The notes under the pieces were generated by a model. The model searched no databases. It saw only the letters and a program-made list of their open reading frames with translations, and had not been told where the DNA came from. DNA of 44,612 nucleotides, from the NCBI GenBank assembly GCA_017553545.1, contig JAFZKT010000066.1:1-44612 (forward strand), read 5' to 3'. Below, in pieces: positions 1 to 9,600 of this stretch. The stretch is from Bacteroidales bacterium. GTDB taxonomy: Bacteria; Bacteroidota; Bacteroidia; Bacteroidales; UBA932. Both the position numbers and the translations under genes were made by a program. The stretch's first letter is position 1. Every line of letters starts with the position of its first letter.

Positions 1-3000
1 ACATTGCCCCAGAACGACTTCACAGGCATATCTGCCCTACGATAGTTGTCCGTGAGCGTACAAGTGGGGAACGCCGTCCCGACAACAGCGCCGGAGCTCC
101 ATTTATTGGTGGCCAGGTCGCTGGCTGTCACTTCGCTGTTCCAGGCGGCGCAGTGATCCACCGTGACCGAAGCCACATTGATATTCCCGATAAGGCCTCC
201 TATACGGAACGAACCAACCGATGCACCGGATGTATAGCAATTGGAGATGGTTACACCATCCACGTCATTGATGTGCGCAACGAGGCCGCCACGCATCTGG
301 TTGCTGCCACTCACATTGCCCGTAGAGTAGCAATTCTGAATTGTAACGTTCAAATCGACACCGTCTCCTGAACTCCTGTTTATATAGCCGATAAACGCAG
401 ATGCATTTGACGCATTGGATGTCATATTCCCGCTGGCATAACAACGCTGGATGGAGATGTCTTTTCCCTGGTTAATCTGGCCAATAAAACTGCCGTTATA
501 ATAAGCCGACTCATTATTAACCGCCCCACTGGCATGACAGTGGATAATGCTGAGCGTGGTATCATCATCCGAATTGCTTATCAGGCCTATGAAACCACCA
601 TTGTTCTGTCCGACGCCGGTAACTGTTCCGCTGGCCGAGCAATCCGTCAGCGTTGTACTATGAGGAATAAGACCTGCAAAGCCGCCGTGGCTCCCGCCAC
701 CGGCTGTCACATTTCCCGAGGCGGAACAGCCGGTCATGGTTCCACCATGAATCTGGCCGACGAAACCGCCGTTATTCGTGCCTGAGAAAGTGCAGGTTGC
801 CGAACTGGAACAATTCGTGAAAACACCGGTCATACTCTGTCCGACAAAACCGCCGGATCCGGATTGACCTTCCACAGTACCGCTTGCCGTGCAATTGGAA
901 ATCGTGGGACTGTTCGTGTCGACATATCCGACAAAGCCACCGGTATAGTTATTACCCTTGACTGCGCCGTCAACCGAACAATGGTCAACAAGAGCGGAAG
1001 TACCGACAATATACCCGGCGAAACCGCCGATATGCTGCCCCTTAAGGTCACTCATATCGACATGGGCATCCGAGTACGTAACGGTTGCAGAATTATAACC
1101 CACAAAGCCACCCAGATGAAGGGGCTGGCCCAGAGTATTGGCGGTGGTCACTTTCACATAAGCAATGCTGTGATTGCCGGAATCGTCTTTTGTGATTGTG
1201 CCATAATTGACACCCACAAAGCCACCACTGTTAAGAAACTTATTTGATGCGGGAAGAGGAGTATTGACCGTGACCTTCTTCGTCGCCGTTCCAACCGTAC
1301 AACCCTTAACGGTTGCCGTTCCCAACTGACCGGCAAAACCACCTGCACGGGGATCATCGGTCTTGGTGGCCGTGATGGTTGCGTCTTCAACGCTGCAATT
1401 CGTGTAGATGGCATTATAATTCCACTGACGTCCCACAAAACCGCCTACCATCTGACCGGCAGCCGAAACAGTACCGGAAACAGAGCAATTGGTATACGTG
1501 GCCGCCTGGTAAGCCCCGCCGACAAAGCCGCCGACATTGTCGGCACTTCCCGTCACGCTGGCGGCAGCAGAGCAGGTGTCAAATGTGGCAACTTTTGCGG
1601 CATAACCGACAAAACCGCCGACACCACCATTACCGGTAACCGTTGATCCCTCAAGAACAGAACAACGGGTAAATACGGGATTCCCGTTGCTGAGGTATCC
1701 GATAAAGCCTCCGGCATAGTTGTTCGACGTACCGGTGCCCGATGCATGTGATACCGTTGCGTGGACGGAGCAATCCGTATAAGTTGATCCCTTACTGTCC
1801 TCGTAGGCAAAACCACCCACGGGTTTTTCAGTGTAATTAAGTGTTACAGTAGTTGTCCCTGAAACGTGACAATCGTTGAAAGTATTCGAGGCATTCGCGA
1901 CAATCCCGCCGAAGGCGCCGCAGCTGTTTGTACCAGAAATGGTGGAATTGGAAACGGTTACGCCGTCGCAATGACAAACGACACCGTTTGTACCAAGGTA
2001 GCCGGCAACAACGCCGCCAACCTTGGAATTGGACTGGATGGTGGCGCTGTCAAAGGTAACATCCTTTACAGTACCGTTCAGAACACCGGCAAAACTGGGA
2101 TAAGTGCTTCCCGTACTTTTTAAATGACTGACGGTATGATCCCTTCCGTCGAAATAAATCGCCTTGGTATAACCGGTACCGGTGTTCAGCGGAGTCCATT
2201 CCTCATTATCCAGATCCACGTCATCCACCATAGCGAAATACTTGGTCGCATCATCGGCCACTTCACTGTGCATCGCGACCATCTGGTGCTTGTCACCAAT
2301 CAGGTAAGGATTGGAGGAAGAACCGATGCTGGCGTTGGAAGCATTGGCGAAGGTCTCGATGTTGGCGCACTGGATACCCAGATACTGGAGGGAACCGCTG
2401 GCAATGGTGTTGTTCGCGGCAAACTCGCGGTAGGCCGAGTATTTGTCAGTGGCGTCGGCGCTCACCTGGAACTGCACAAGGATGTTAGGCAGGTTGATGG
2501 TGCCGGCAGGCAGGGTGGCATAAACATCCAGCTGATTGTCGGCGTCCAGGGCCGATGAGCCCAGCGTCACGGTGATGCGCTTGTTGCCCGTGGTGATCTC
2601 CTCCGGGAAAGTGAAGATGACCTTCTGTACGGAAGACTTGATGGCAGCCGGAAGGGCGGCCTTCAGTTCCAGGACAGAGGAACCCTCGTAGGTGGCGCTG
2701 TGAGCGGTGGCCCAGGTCTCGGTGAAGGAGAACGAGGCGTAGCTGTCTGCGCCGGTGAGGGACACTTCAAAGCCCAGATGGTCAATATTGCCATCGACGC
2801 TCTGCGTCTGATTCACATAATCAGAGACATTCGAATAAGAAATGTTGTAAGGGCCTGCACCGGGATTCGAACCGGTGAACTTGGCCGATTTACCATCCGC
2901 GCTGATGGTAGTGGGGTCGATGGTGAAGGTTTCACCGTTGACAAGGATCTCGTCGTCATCGTCCCATTCCACTTTGATGGGCTGCTTGACAGCATCCTGG

Positions 3001-3158
3001 GAAAGGGAAACCTTGGACTGCAATCCGTCCTCGGGGATGGAAGCGGTAATGGTTACCTGCTGTTTGGGGCTGCTCTTGTGACCGTTGTCCTTGGAGCAGG
3101 CGGCGGCGAGGGCCAGGACGGTCACCGCGGCGAGAAGGGTGTAAATGCTCTTTTTCAT
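1..3158 (-). CDS. GLUG-repeat surface lipoprotein with fimbrillin-like N-terminus (3' end beyond window)
   Basis: The frame is open from the ATG at 3158 to the left edge, so at least 1052 residues are present and the stop lies outside. The N-terminus MKKSIYTLLAAV...LAAAC is a lipoprotein signal with the lipid Cys near residue 21, followed by SKDNG, whose acidic residue could aid surface export. Residues ~30-275 form a beta-rich domain (VTITASIPEDG, WDDDDEILVNG) that resembles fimbrillin-type N-terminal domains. The rest is a long series of GLUG-like repeats (GGFVG...NCSATG). The last readable residues (AWNSEV, SSGAVVG, CTLTDNYRR) match the part of the 36762-39875 protein just before its NAGPA domain, so an enzyme domain may follow off-window. 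ATG 3158 is chosen because GGAGGAA lies 7 nt upstream; the alternative TTG at 3174 overlaps that site. The function is inferred as glycan or surface binding. The N-terminal third is nearly identical to that of the next gene. Confidence 0.85.
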   Translation of the reverse strand, partial: MKKSIYTLLAAVTVLALAAACSKDNGHKSSPKQQVTITASIPEDGLQSKVSLSQDAVKQPIKVEWDDDDEILVNGETFTIDPTTISADGKSAKFTGSNPGAGPYNISYSNVSDYVNQTQSVDGNIDHLGFEVSLTGADSYASFSFTETWATAHSATYEGSSVLELKAALPAAIKSSVQKVIFTFPEEITTGNKRITVTLGSSALDADNQLDVYATLPAGTINLPNILVQFQVSADATDKYSAYREFAANNTIASGSLQYLGIQCANIETFANASNASIGSSSNPYLIGDKHQMVAMHSEVADDATKYFAMVDDVDLDNEEWTPLNTGTGYTKAIYFDGRDHTVSHLKSTGSTYPSFAGVLNGTVKDVTFDSATIQSNSKVGGVVAGYLGTNGVVCHCDGVTVSNSTISGTNSCGAFGGIVANASNTFNDCHVSGTTTVTLNYTEKPVGGFAYEDSKGSTYTDCSVHATVSHASGTGTSNNYAGGFIGYLSNGNPVFTRCSVLEGSTVTGNGGVGGFVGYAAKVATFDTCSAAASVTGSADNVGGFVGGAYQAATYTNCSVSGTVSAAGQMVGGFVGRQWNYNAIYTNCSVEDATITATKTDDPRAGGFAGQLGTATVKGCTVGTATKKVTVNTPLPASNKFLNSGGFVGVNYGTITKDDSGNHSIAYVKVTTANTLGQPLHLGGFVGYNSATVTYSDAHVDMSDLKGQHIGGFAGYIVGTSALVDHCSVDGAVKGNNYTGGFVGYVDTNSPTISNCTASGTVEGQSGSGGFVGQSMTGVFTNCSSSATCTFSGTNNGGFVGQIHGGTMTGCSASGNVTAGGGSHGGFAGLIPHSTTLTDCSASGTVTGVGQNNGGFIGLISNSDDDTTLSIIHCHASGAVNNESAYYNGSFIGQINQGKDISIQRCYASGNMTSNASNASAFIGYINRSSGDGVDLNVTIQNCYSTGNVSGSNQMRGGLVAHINDVDGVTISNCYTSGASVGSFRIGGLIGNINVASVTVDHCAAWNSEVTASDLATNKWSSGAVVGTAFPTCTLTDNYRRADMPVKSFWGN

Positions 3159-3165
3159 ACTGTTT

Positions 3166-3172
3166 TTCCTCC
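3166..3172 (-). promoter_or_regulatory. Strong Shine-Dalgarno GGAGGAA for the GLUG gene at 3158
   Basis: GGAGGAA stands 7 nt before ATG 3158 on the minus strand. Strong Shine-Dalgarno sites are uncommon in Bacteroidales. It decides the start against the overlapping TTG, and it lies between the micro-ORF stop and the GLUG gene. Confidence 0.7.
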
Positions 3173-3177
3173 AAAGA

Positions 3178-3324
3178 TTAAAGTTCATCAATCAGCACGA
3201 TGACCGGCATGTCATTGAAAGCATTGTTGCCGCTTGCATCGGCAATGCTCTGCTCCATTTCCAAAAAGACGGTCTCCACCTCCGGTGAAGCGTAAGACTG
3301 TTTCTTAAGGTTTGAATACATCAT
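3178..3324 (-). CDS. Micro-ORF, 48 codons, first gene of the transcript leading off the left edge
   Basis: ATGATG at 3324/3321 opens a 48-codon frame that stops at 3178, 19 nt before the GLUG lipoprotein start. The product begins MMYSNLKKQSYASPEVETVF and ends NAFNDMPVIVLIDEL. It has no signal peptide or membrane segment and no family I recognise. The YASPEVETV core recurs in the micro-ORFs at 6672, 10625 and 36606, and the C-terminal half is almost the same as in the 6672 product. A good promoter lies 40 nt upstream. It could be a real small protein, a leader peptide for translational control of the GLUG gene, or a peptide precursor. Coding status is supported by recurrence and by amino-acid conservation between copies with differing DNA. 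Confidence 0.65.
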   Translation of the reverse strand: MMYSNLKKQSYASPEVETVFLEMEQSIADASGNNAFNDMPVIVLIDEL

Positions 3325-3363
3325 GAATACTATTGATTATTAAACATTTTTCATTTGAGCCCG

Positions 3364-3395
3364 CAAAGGTACAAATAAATTTGTATAAACGCAAA
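3364..3395 (-). promoter_or_regulatory. Bacteroides-type promoter for micro-ORF 3324 and GLUG gene 3158
   Basis: On the minus strand TTTG (3395-3392) is followed after 20 nt by TACCTTTG (3371-3364). This fits the known Bacteroidetes primary-sigma consensus TTTG-N19-21-TAnnTTTG. The -33 box sits inside the T-tract of the preceding terminator. Confidence 0.75.
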
Positions 3396-3432
3396 AACTC
3401 CCGGGCGGGGAGGTAATCTCCAGGCCCGGGAG
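3393..3432 (-). terminator. Rho-independent terminator of the leftward susCD operon
   Basis: Stem arms CTCCCGGGC (3432-3424) and GCCCGGGAG (3406-3398) pair perfectly. An inner GGAG/CTCC pairing is possible in the loop. TTTTT follows at 3397-3393. It lies 22 nt past the stop of the 6516-3454 gene. Confidence 0.85.
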
Positions 3433-3453
3433 TAAGAGAAAAACAGGGTGCTG

Positions 3454-6400
3454 TTACAGCAGTGTCGGGAGATCCGTAGCAGCGCCGGAAAGGTTCCAGA
3501 TGGTGGGATCCCAGTCTGTGCCGATCACGGAACCCGAACCCGAATGGAAGGTGGGGTAAGCGACCACTTCCGTCAAGCCGAAGTTGGTGTTGCGGCCGTG
3601 GTGATAATAGCCATAAGTAAGACCCTGGCGCTGAGGAATGGCTGCTGCCGTAGTGATGAAAGCGTGCTGCTCAATCACGTTGGCCGCGTTGCCGGGGCAA
3701 TCGTTGAAATTGGAGGCCAGCGTTTTGATTCTGTAGCAATAGTCGACCACCACCTTCGGGGAGTTGCCCTTGTTGGCATAACCGATGACCGCACCCAGAG
3801 GATAGTGCTGGTTGGAGTCTGTCACTGTGGATGTAATCGAAGGGCACCAAACCATACAGCGGGTGACGCTGAGGCCGTCTCTTTCCACCCAACCGACGAT
3901 GCCGCCAATGCCGCCGGCGTTGGTGCTGGTAACTGAACCGGCGTAATAGCAGTTCTCCAGCGTGGAAGTGCCGGCAAAGTGGTTCGACAGGAGACCGCCG
4001 GCGCGATTTTGAGCGGTCATATCGCCAGTTGCATAGCAGTTGGTGATGGTGAGGGAACCTGCTTCAGATTCTGTGGTTCTTCCCACATGGGTTCCCACAA
4101 AGCCACTGATCTGGTTACCGGTACCGACGATGGAACCGGTGGAATAACTCCTGGTAACCGAAACACTTTCACCGGGATCCTGACAGACACATCCCACAAA
4201 ACTTGCAGAATATGCATTACAGGTTACATTGCCCGTCGCATGGCTATGATCAATGGTGCCGTTTTCAATCTGACCCACAAGGCCGCCGGCACGGTTCTTT
4301 CCGGTAGCGGTTATATTCCCGCTTGCACTGCAATCGGTAATGGTGCCATCAACCACATAGCCCACCAGGCCGCCGGAATAGTGATTGGAAACAGTAACCG
4401 CAACGGAAGCGTGACAGTCGTTCAAGGTAGCATGGCTGGCAGTCACACTGCCGCCCTTGAGCATATATCCGGCGAAACCGCCCACATAACCGTAACCGGA
4501 AACAGCGCCGGACACCGTGCAATGCTCAATTATACCCAGTTGAGAGGCGGTCTCATTGTACAGATATCCCACGAAGCCGCCGATCTGGGCGCCGGCAGTG
4601 AGATTGGTCTGCGTGCTGGCGCTGCTGGAAAAGGACACAACGGCATCGGAATACTCGATGACACCGGTGTTGTAGCCCACGAAGCCACCCAGATGAAGTT
4701 CGGTGTTGGCAGCGGTGGCCGTGACGATATCCACATAAGCCGTGCAGTGGTTGTCACTATCGTCCTTGGTGATGAGACCGTAGTTGATGCCGGTGAAGCC
4801 GCCGCAGTTGAGGTTCTTCTTATTATTCACATTCTCCGCTGCCGGGAAGATAACTTTTACGTGCTGGCTGGAGGTGCCCACCGTGCAACCCTTCACCGTG
4901 TTTCTGGTGGAAAGCATCCCGGAGAAACCGCCGCCGCGGCCATAGTGCTGCTGGGCGGTGGTAAGGCCGGTCATATTGACGGTGGCGTTTGTAACGTGGC
5001 AGTCCGTGAAGGTGGAGGCGTAGTTCTCACTGCGCGCCACAATGCCGGCCGCATACGGCTTGTCGCCGGAAGTAATGGTGCCGCCGTCATAGTTACAGCC
5101 GCTCACCAGAACCTTTGCGTTGGCCCAGCCGATGAGACCGCCCACAGGGCCGCCGGTGACGTTGGTGTTGGTAATGTCGCAGTCGGTAATGGTTGCGAAC
5201 GTATCCGCCAGCGGGGCGGAATTGGAGGTGTCATTGATACCAATACGGCCGACGATGCCGCCTACCGCGCGGGTACCGTTGTTGGCCACGGTGCTGTTCT
5301 TCACGTCCACGTTGTTGATCACCGTATTGGGTTCAGTGATATAGGCCGCCAAAGCGCCGGCCACATAGGCGCCGATGTTGATGGAGCTGTGATCCAGCGT
5401 AAGGTTTCTCACCTCACCCACCAGAACATAGAACATATTGTCGTTCAGGCCGTAGATGGTCTTGTTGTTACCATCCAGATTTACGCCGCGGGTCCAGGTG
5501 TTGGAGCCGTTCTTGGTATTGTTCAGGTTCTTCCAGCTGGTCTTTCCGGAAACACCGCCGGTCCAGTCCACATCGTCCACCAGCTTGAAGTAATAGGTGA
5601 CGTCATCCGTGGTCATGGCGTCGTACATATAACTGAGCTGGTGCTTGTCACCAATCAGATAAGGATTGTCCACAGTACCGATGCCGGTATTTGACGCATT
5701 GGCAAAGCTCTCGATGTTGGCGCACTGGATACCCAGATACTGGAGGGAACCGCTGGCGATGGTGTTGTTCGCGGCGAACTCGCGGTAGGCCGAGTATTTG
5801 TCGTTTTCGCTGGCGCTCACCTGGAACTGCACCAGGATGTTGGGCAGGTTGATGGTGCCGGCAGGCAGGGTGGCATAGACATCCAGTTGATTGTCGGCGT
5901 CAAGGGCGGAATTGCCCAGCGTCACGTAAATGCGATGGTTATTCGGGGTAATCTCCTCCGGGAAGGTGAAGATGACCTTCTGTACGGAAGACTTGATGGC
6001 AGCCGGAAGGGCGGCCTTCAGTTCCAGCACAGAGGAGCCCTCATAGGTGGCACCGTGAGCGGTGGCCCAGGTCTCGGTGAAGGAGAACGAGGCGTAGCTG
6101 TCGGCGCCGGTGAGGGAGACTTCGAAGCCCAGGTGGTCAATACTGCCATCGGCGCTCTGCGTCTGATTCACATAATCAGAGACATTCGAATAGGAAATGT
6201 CATAGGGGCCCGCACCGGGATTCGAACCGGTAAACTTGGCCGATTTACCATCGGCGCTGATGGTGGTGGGGTCGATGGTGAAGGTTTCACCGTTGACGGT
6301 AATCACGTCATCGTCGTCCCATTCCACTTTGATGGGCTGTTTGACAGCATCCTGGGAAAGGGAAACCTTGGACTGTAATCCGTCCTCGGGGATGGAAGCG

Positions 6401-6516
6401 GTAATGGTTACCTGCTGTTTGCTGGTGCTGCTCTTGTGACCGTTGTCCTTGGAGCAGGCGGCGGCGAGGGCCAGGACGGCCACCGCGGCGAGAAGGGTGT
6501 AAATATTCTTTTTCAT
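3454..6516 (-). CDS. GLUG-repeat surface lipoprotein with fimbrillin-like N-terminus
   Basis: The 1020-aa product starts MKKNIYTLLAAVAVLALAAAC, a lipoprotein signal with Cys21. Residues ~30-275 are the fimbrillin-like domain (VTITASIPEDG, WDDDDVITVNG), then NPYLIGDKHQLSYMYD, a usual lead-in to GLUG arrays. At least ten GLUG-like units follow (GGLVGYVVDGTITDCSASG type) up to the closing WDPTIWNLSG...LPTLL. No enzyme domain is present. ATG 6516 is preferred to TTG 6531 because GGAGGAA lies 6 nt upstream. It follows a micro-ORF by 18 nt and is the last gene before the terminator at 3393-3432. It is probably a surface adhesin or glycan binder; GLUG repeats have no firmly known ligand. Confidence 0.88.
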   Translation of the reverse strand: MKKNIYTLLAAVAVLALAAACSKDNGHKSSTSKQQVTITASIPEDGLQSKVSLSQDAVKQPIKVEWDDDDVITVNGETFTIDPTTISADGKSAKFTGSNPGAGPYDISYSNVSDYVNQTQSADGSIDHLGFEVSLTGADSYASFSFTETWATAHGATYEGSSVLELKAALPAAIKSSVQKVIFTFPEEITPNNHRIYVTLGNSALDADNQLDVYATLPAGTINLPNILVQFQVSASENDKYSAYREFAANNTIASGSLQYLGIQCANIESFANASNTGIGTVDNPYLIGDKHQLSYMYDAMTTDDVTYYFKLVDDVDWTGGVSGKTSWKNLNNTKNGSNTWTRGVNLDGNNKTIYGLNDNMFYVLVGEVRNLTLDHSSINIGAYVAGALAAYITEPNTVINNVDVKNSTVANNGTRAVGGIVGRIGINDTSNSAPLADTFATITDCDITNTNVTGGPVGGLIGWANAKVLVSGCNYDGGTITSGDKPYAAGIVARSENYASTFTDCHVTNATVNMTGLTTAQQHYGRGGGFSGMLSTRNTVKGCTVGTSSQHVKVIFPAAENVNNKKNLNCGGFTGINYGLITKDDSDNHCTAYVDIVTATAANTELHLGGFVGYNTGVIEYSDAVVSFSSSASTQTNLTAGAQIGGFVGYLYNETASQLGIIEHCTVSGAVSGYGYVGGFAGYMLKGGSVTASHATLNDCHASVAVTVSNHYSGGLVGYVVDGTITDCSASGNITATGKNRAGGLVGQIENGTIDHSHATGNVTCNAYSASFVGCVCQDPGESVSVTRSYSTGSIVGTGNQISGFVGTHVGRTTESEAGSLTITNCYATGDMTAQNRAGGLLSNHFAGTSTLENCYYAGSVTSTNAGGIGGIVGWVERDGLSVTRCMVWCPSITSTVTDSNQHYPLGAVIGYANKGNSPKVVVDYCYRIKTLASNFNDCPGNAANVIEQHAFITTAAAIPQRQGLTYGYYHHGRNTNFGLTEVVAYPTFHSGSGSVIGTDWDPTIWNLSGAATDLPTLL

Positions 6517-6522
6517 ACTATT

Positions 6523-6529
6523 TTCCTCC
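6523..6529 (-). promoter_or_regulatory. Strong Shine-Dalgarno GGAGGAA for the GLUG gene at 6516
   Basis: GGAGGAA lies 6 nt before ATG 6516, in the 18-nt gap after the micro-ORF stop. The same heptamer occurs before the genes at 3158 and 36762. Confidence 0.7.
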
Positions 6530-6534
6530 AAAGA

Positions 6535-6672
6535 TTAAAGTTCATCGATCAGCACGACGACAGGCATATCATTAAAAGCCTCGTTACCGCTGACGTTGTC
6601 CATACAGGGCTCCGTTTCAAGAGCCAGCATCTCCACCTCGGGCGGAGCATAGTCAAGCAATTTTTTCTTCAT
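6535..6672 (-). CDS. Micro-ORF, 45 codons, between GLUG-SGNH and GLUG genes
   Basis: The frame runs from ATG 6672 to TAA 6535 and lies 11 nt after the stop of the GLUG-SGNH gene and 18 nt before the next GLUG gene. The product starts MKKKLLDYAPPEVEMLALE and ends EAFNDMPVVVLIDEL. It is charged and soluble-looking, with no signal peptide. The YAPPEVE motif and the C-terminal half match the micro-ORF at 3324. It is unrecognised; either a small protein or a translational leader. Confidence 0.65.
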   Translation of the reverse strand: MKKKLLDYAPPEVEMLALETEPCMDNVSGNEAFNDMPVVVLIDEL

Positions 6673-6683
6673 TACGTCAATAA

Positions 6684-9600
6684 TTATAATTCATCTGTCA
6701 TTATCACTGGTTCTAAATCCGTAATGGTGGAATTTCCCTCCACCGGTGCACCGGAGCCACTGTTGAGCAGCCCGTCGATGATGGGTTTCACAATGCCTTC
6801 CATCACCGTATAGGCCGCAGGGCCGGGATGGAGGTCATCGTAGAGTTTATAGCAGTCCTTGAGGCCGTGGTCGATGTCTTCCGGCACAACCGTATCGGAC
6901 GAATTCCGGGCTACCAGGGCGCTCCAATAGTCGCAGTAAGTGTAGCCGACGGTGGCATCGGCCAATGCCTTGATGCGCACGTTGAGCGGCTCGATGTACT
7001 GGGCTTTGCGGCCCACAGCGCCGTAATCCCTGTTATTGGGCGTGACGGAGCAAAGAATTACCTTGATGCCGTGAGCCTTCGCCTGGGCGGCCATATAGGC
7101 GATATTGTCGTAGATATCGTCGCCACTCACGCCCTGGGCTATGTCGTTGGTCCCGCCCATCAGCACGAACACGCGCGGATTCAGGGCCAGGACATCCTTT
7201 TCGAAGCGGTTGCGCATCTGCGTGGTGTTCTGTCCGCTGATGCCTTTGTCTATGTATCCGTTCCCGGAGAAGAAGCCGGGGTGGAAGTACGTGGTGATGG
7301 TGCTGCCGCTCAGGGACATATAGTCCGGGAGAGGAGTATTACCCAATGCACCGTGGGTCTGCTCAATAATCTTGGACTGGGCGTCCGAGCGTTTTATCCG
7401 CGCCCACTGCCAGGTGATGCTGTCGCCCATAAAGATGGCCTTGATGCGGGTACTGCCGGGAGTAAGGACCGGCTGAGAGCCATTGAGGTCCCAAACATCG
7501 GCCGACCAACTCTGGGCCGATGCCCGGGAGGAAACCGTGCCGGAAGTGCCGACGTAATTGTCCGTAAAGCTGGCGCCCACGGTATTGGTGGCAACGAAAG
7601 GAAGGGATGCGTTCCAGCCGATGCAATGGTCCACGACGGCCACCGGATTGGTGCCCTGCTGGCTGCAGATCCCCACGAAGGCGCCCAGGCTTTCGCCCGT
7701 ACCGGAAATGGAGCCCGCGCTGTAGCAGTTGAACAGATGCGCGTTGTAAAGGTTGGTGGCAAAACCGGCCACATACTTATAGTTCCCCCCTACGACGGAA
7801 GCCGTGGTATAGCAGTACTCCAGGTTTCCGTTATTGACGAAGGCCGAGAAACCGGCGCAGGAGTTCGCGTTCGCCGTTGCGCTGCCGCCGGAAACATAGC
7901 TGCGGGAAATGTCTCCATACTGCACGCCCACGAAACCGCCCGTATACTGGCCGCCGGACACGGAAGTATTCTGCACGTAGCAGTCCGTGACGGTGAGGTC
8001 ATTGGCGCCGGTGGAGTTGTAGCCCAGCTGGCCCACGAAACCGCCCGTGCGTCCGCCCGCAGGAACGCTCACACTAGCGTTCTGCACATAGCAGCCGACG
8101 AGGGAAACGCCCGTATGGACAAATCCCACGAAGCCGCCGCAGCCGGCACTGCTTCCGCTGGCCGAACTGGCAAGCGTGCCGCCGGCATAATGGCAGGCGG
8201 TGAAGGAGGCATTTTCTGCCTGTCCCACGAAACCGCCGGCATAGACGTATTCCGTATTGACATCGCCGGTGGCGCTGCAGCCCGTGAAAGCGGCTGCGCC
8301 GGAGGCATAGCCCACAAAGCCACCGGTCTTCTGGGTATTCCCCGTAACGGTGACCGAGGCGGCCGAAGAACAGTCTTTATAGGCGTCCGGAACATAGGCC
8401 CAGCCCACGAAACCGCCCACGCTGTTGGCCTTGGCGGTGACGGAACCTGTAACCGTGCAGCCCTGGTAATTGGAGCCGGCATAGAGGGTGCAACCCACGA
8501 AGCCGCCCACGTTCTGCATCGCGGACTGCGTGGCCGTCACCGCCGTTCCCGTCACTTCGCAGTCGATGAATGACAGCGCCTGGGCCACTCCGCCGGCAAA
8601 ACCACCGGTGTAGATGGAGCCGCTGCCTGCAGTATTGGTCTGGTTCACAGACACGTTCTGCACCTTGCACTCCTTGAAGATGGAGGGAACCTCATAGCCG
8701 CCGGAGATGCCGCCATAGCCCATAAAGCCGCCTAGGTGGTAGATACCCGAAACGGAGGAATTGGTCACGCGGCAGTTCTCATAGCCGGCCGATTTATCGT
8801 TGAATCCAACGAAACCGCCGGTTTCGGCCTTGCCGGAGATGCTCACATCGGGGCCTTCCACATAGCAGTCCTCGAAGGACGGTTTGTCGGAGGCGATGTA
8901 GCCGATGAAGCCGCCCACATAAACTCTCTGATCCGTGGTGACGTCCGCAGTGGCGGAGATGTTCATGGGACCGTCCACGTGACAGCCGTCGAACGTAGCG
9001 TTGGCCGTGGTGCAGCCCACAAAACCGCCCAGGCCCTGTTTCGCCGCAGGCGTAGTATTATAGGTAAGGGTTAAATTCTTGACATAACAATCCTCCAGTT
9101 TGGCGTTCTGAGCACGCACGATGGCGGTGAAACCGCCCATGTGGGAGGTGTTGGCCGCGATGGAGGTGTTTTCCACCGAACAGCCTTTCAGCGTGCCGGT
9201 GGTATTGATTTCGGCGGCAAAACCGCCCACCCAGTTTGAACTGCCGGAAACCGACGAGTTCTTCACATGGACATTGGTGCAGTTTCCCACCACGTTCGTG
9301 GTGCCGACGAAGCCGCCCACCACACCGATCTTGGAAGTGTGGTTGACGGTAGCCCCGTCGAAGGTCACGTCGTGGAGGAGTCCGTTCAGCACGCCGGTGA
9401 AGGAGGCGTAGTTGGCCCCCGTAGAAGTCAGGTGGGAGATGCTGTGGCCGTCTCCGTCAAAATCCATCGCCTTGTCGAAGGGGCTGGCCGCATTCAGCGG
9501 CGCCCAGTTGGTGATGGATGAAGCGTCAATGTCCTCCAGCAGGCGGAAATACTTGGTCTCCCCTGCCGCCAGCACGCCGCTGTTATGCATATTGTTCAGT

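Larger units (their letters stand above)
2341..6516 (-). repeat. Direct repeat: near-identical 5' ends of two tandem GLUG genes
   Basis: About 820 bp at 2341-3158 and 5696-6516 are nearly identical. The offset shifts from 3358 to 3355, matching one codon present only in the upstream copy (STSKQQ against SPKQQ). Similarity continues upstream through the ribosome site, the 15-18 nt before it and the last ~15 codons of the two micro-ORFs. Downstream of the repeat the GLUG regions differ. This looks like a tandem duplication with diverged distal parts. Confidence 0.85.

Noticed and set aside
3364-3432. Invertible promoter (phase switch)
   Set aside because: The inverted repeat is a terminator on one side of the promoter rather than flanking it, and no recombinase gene is present.
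3979-5694. 571-codon plus-strand frame opposite the GLUG gene
   Set aside because: It mirrors the GLUG repeat on the other strand and has no protein-like features of its own.
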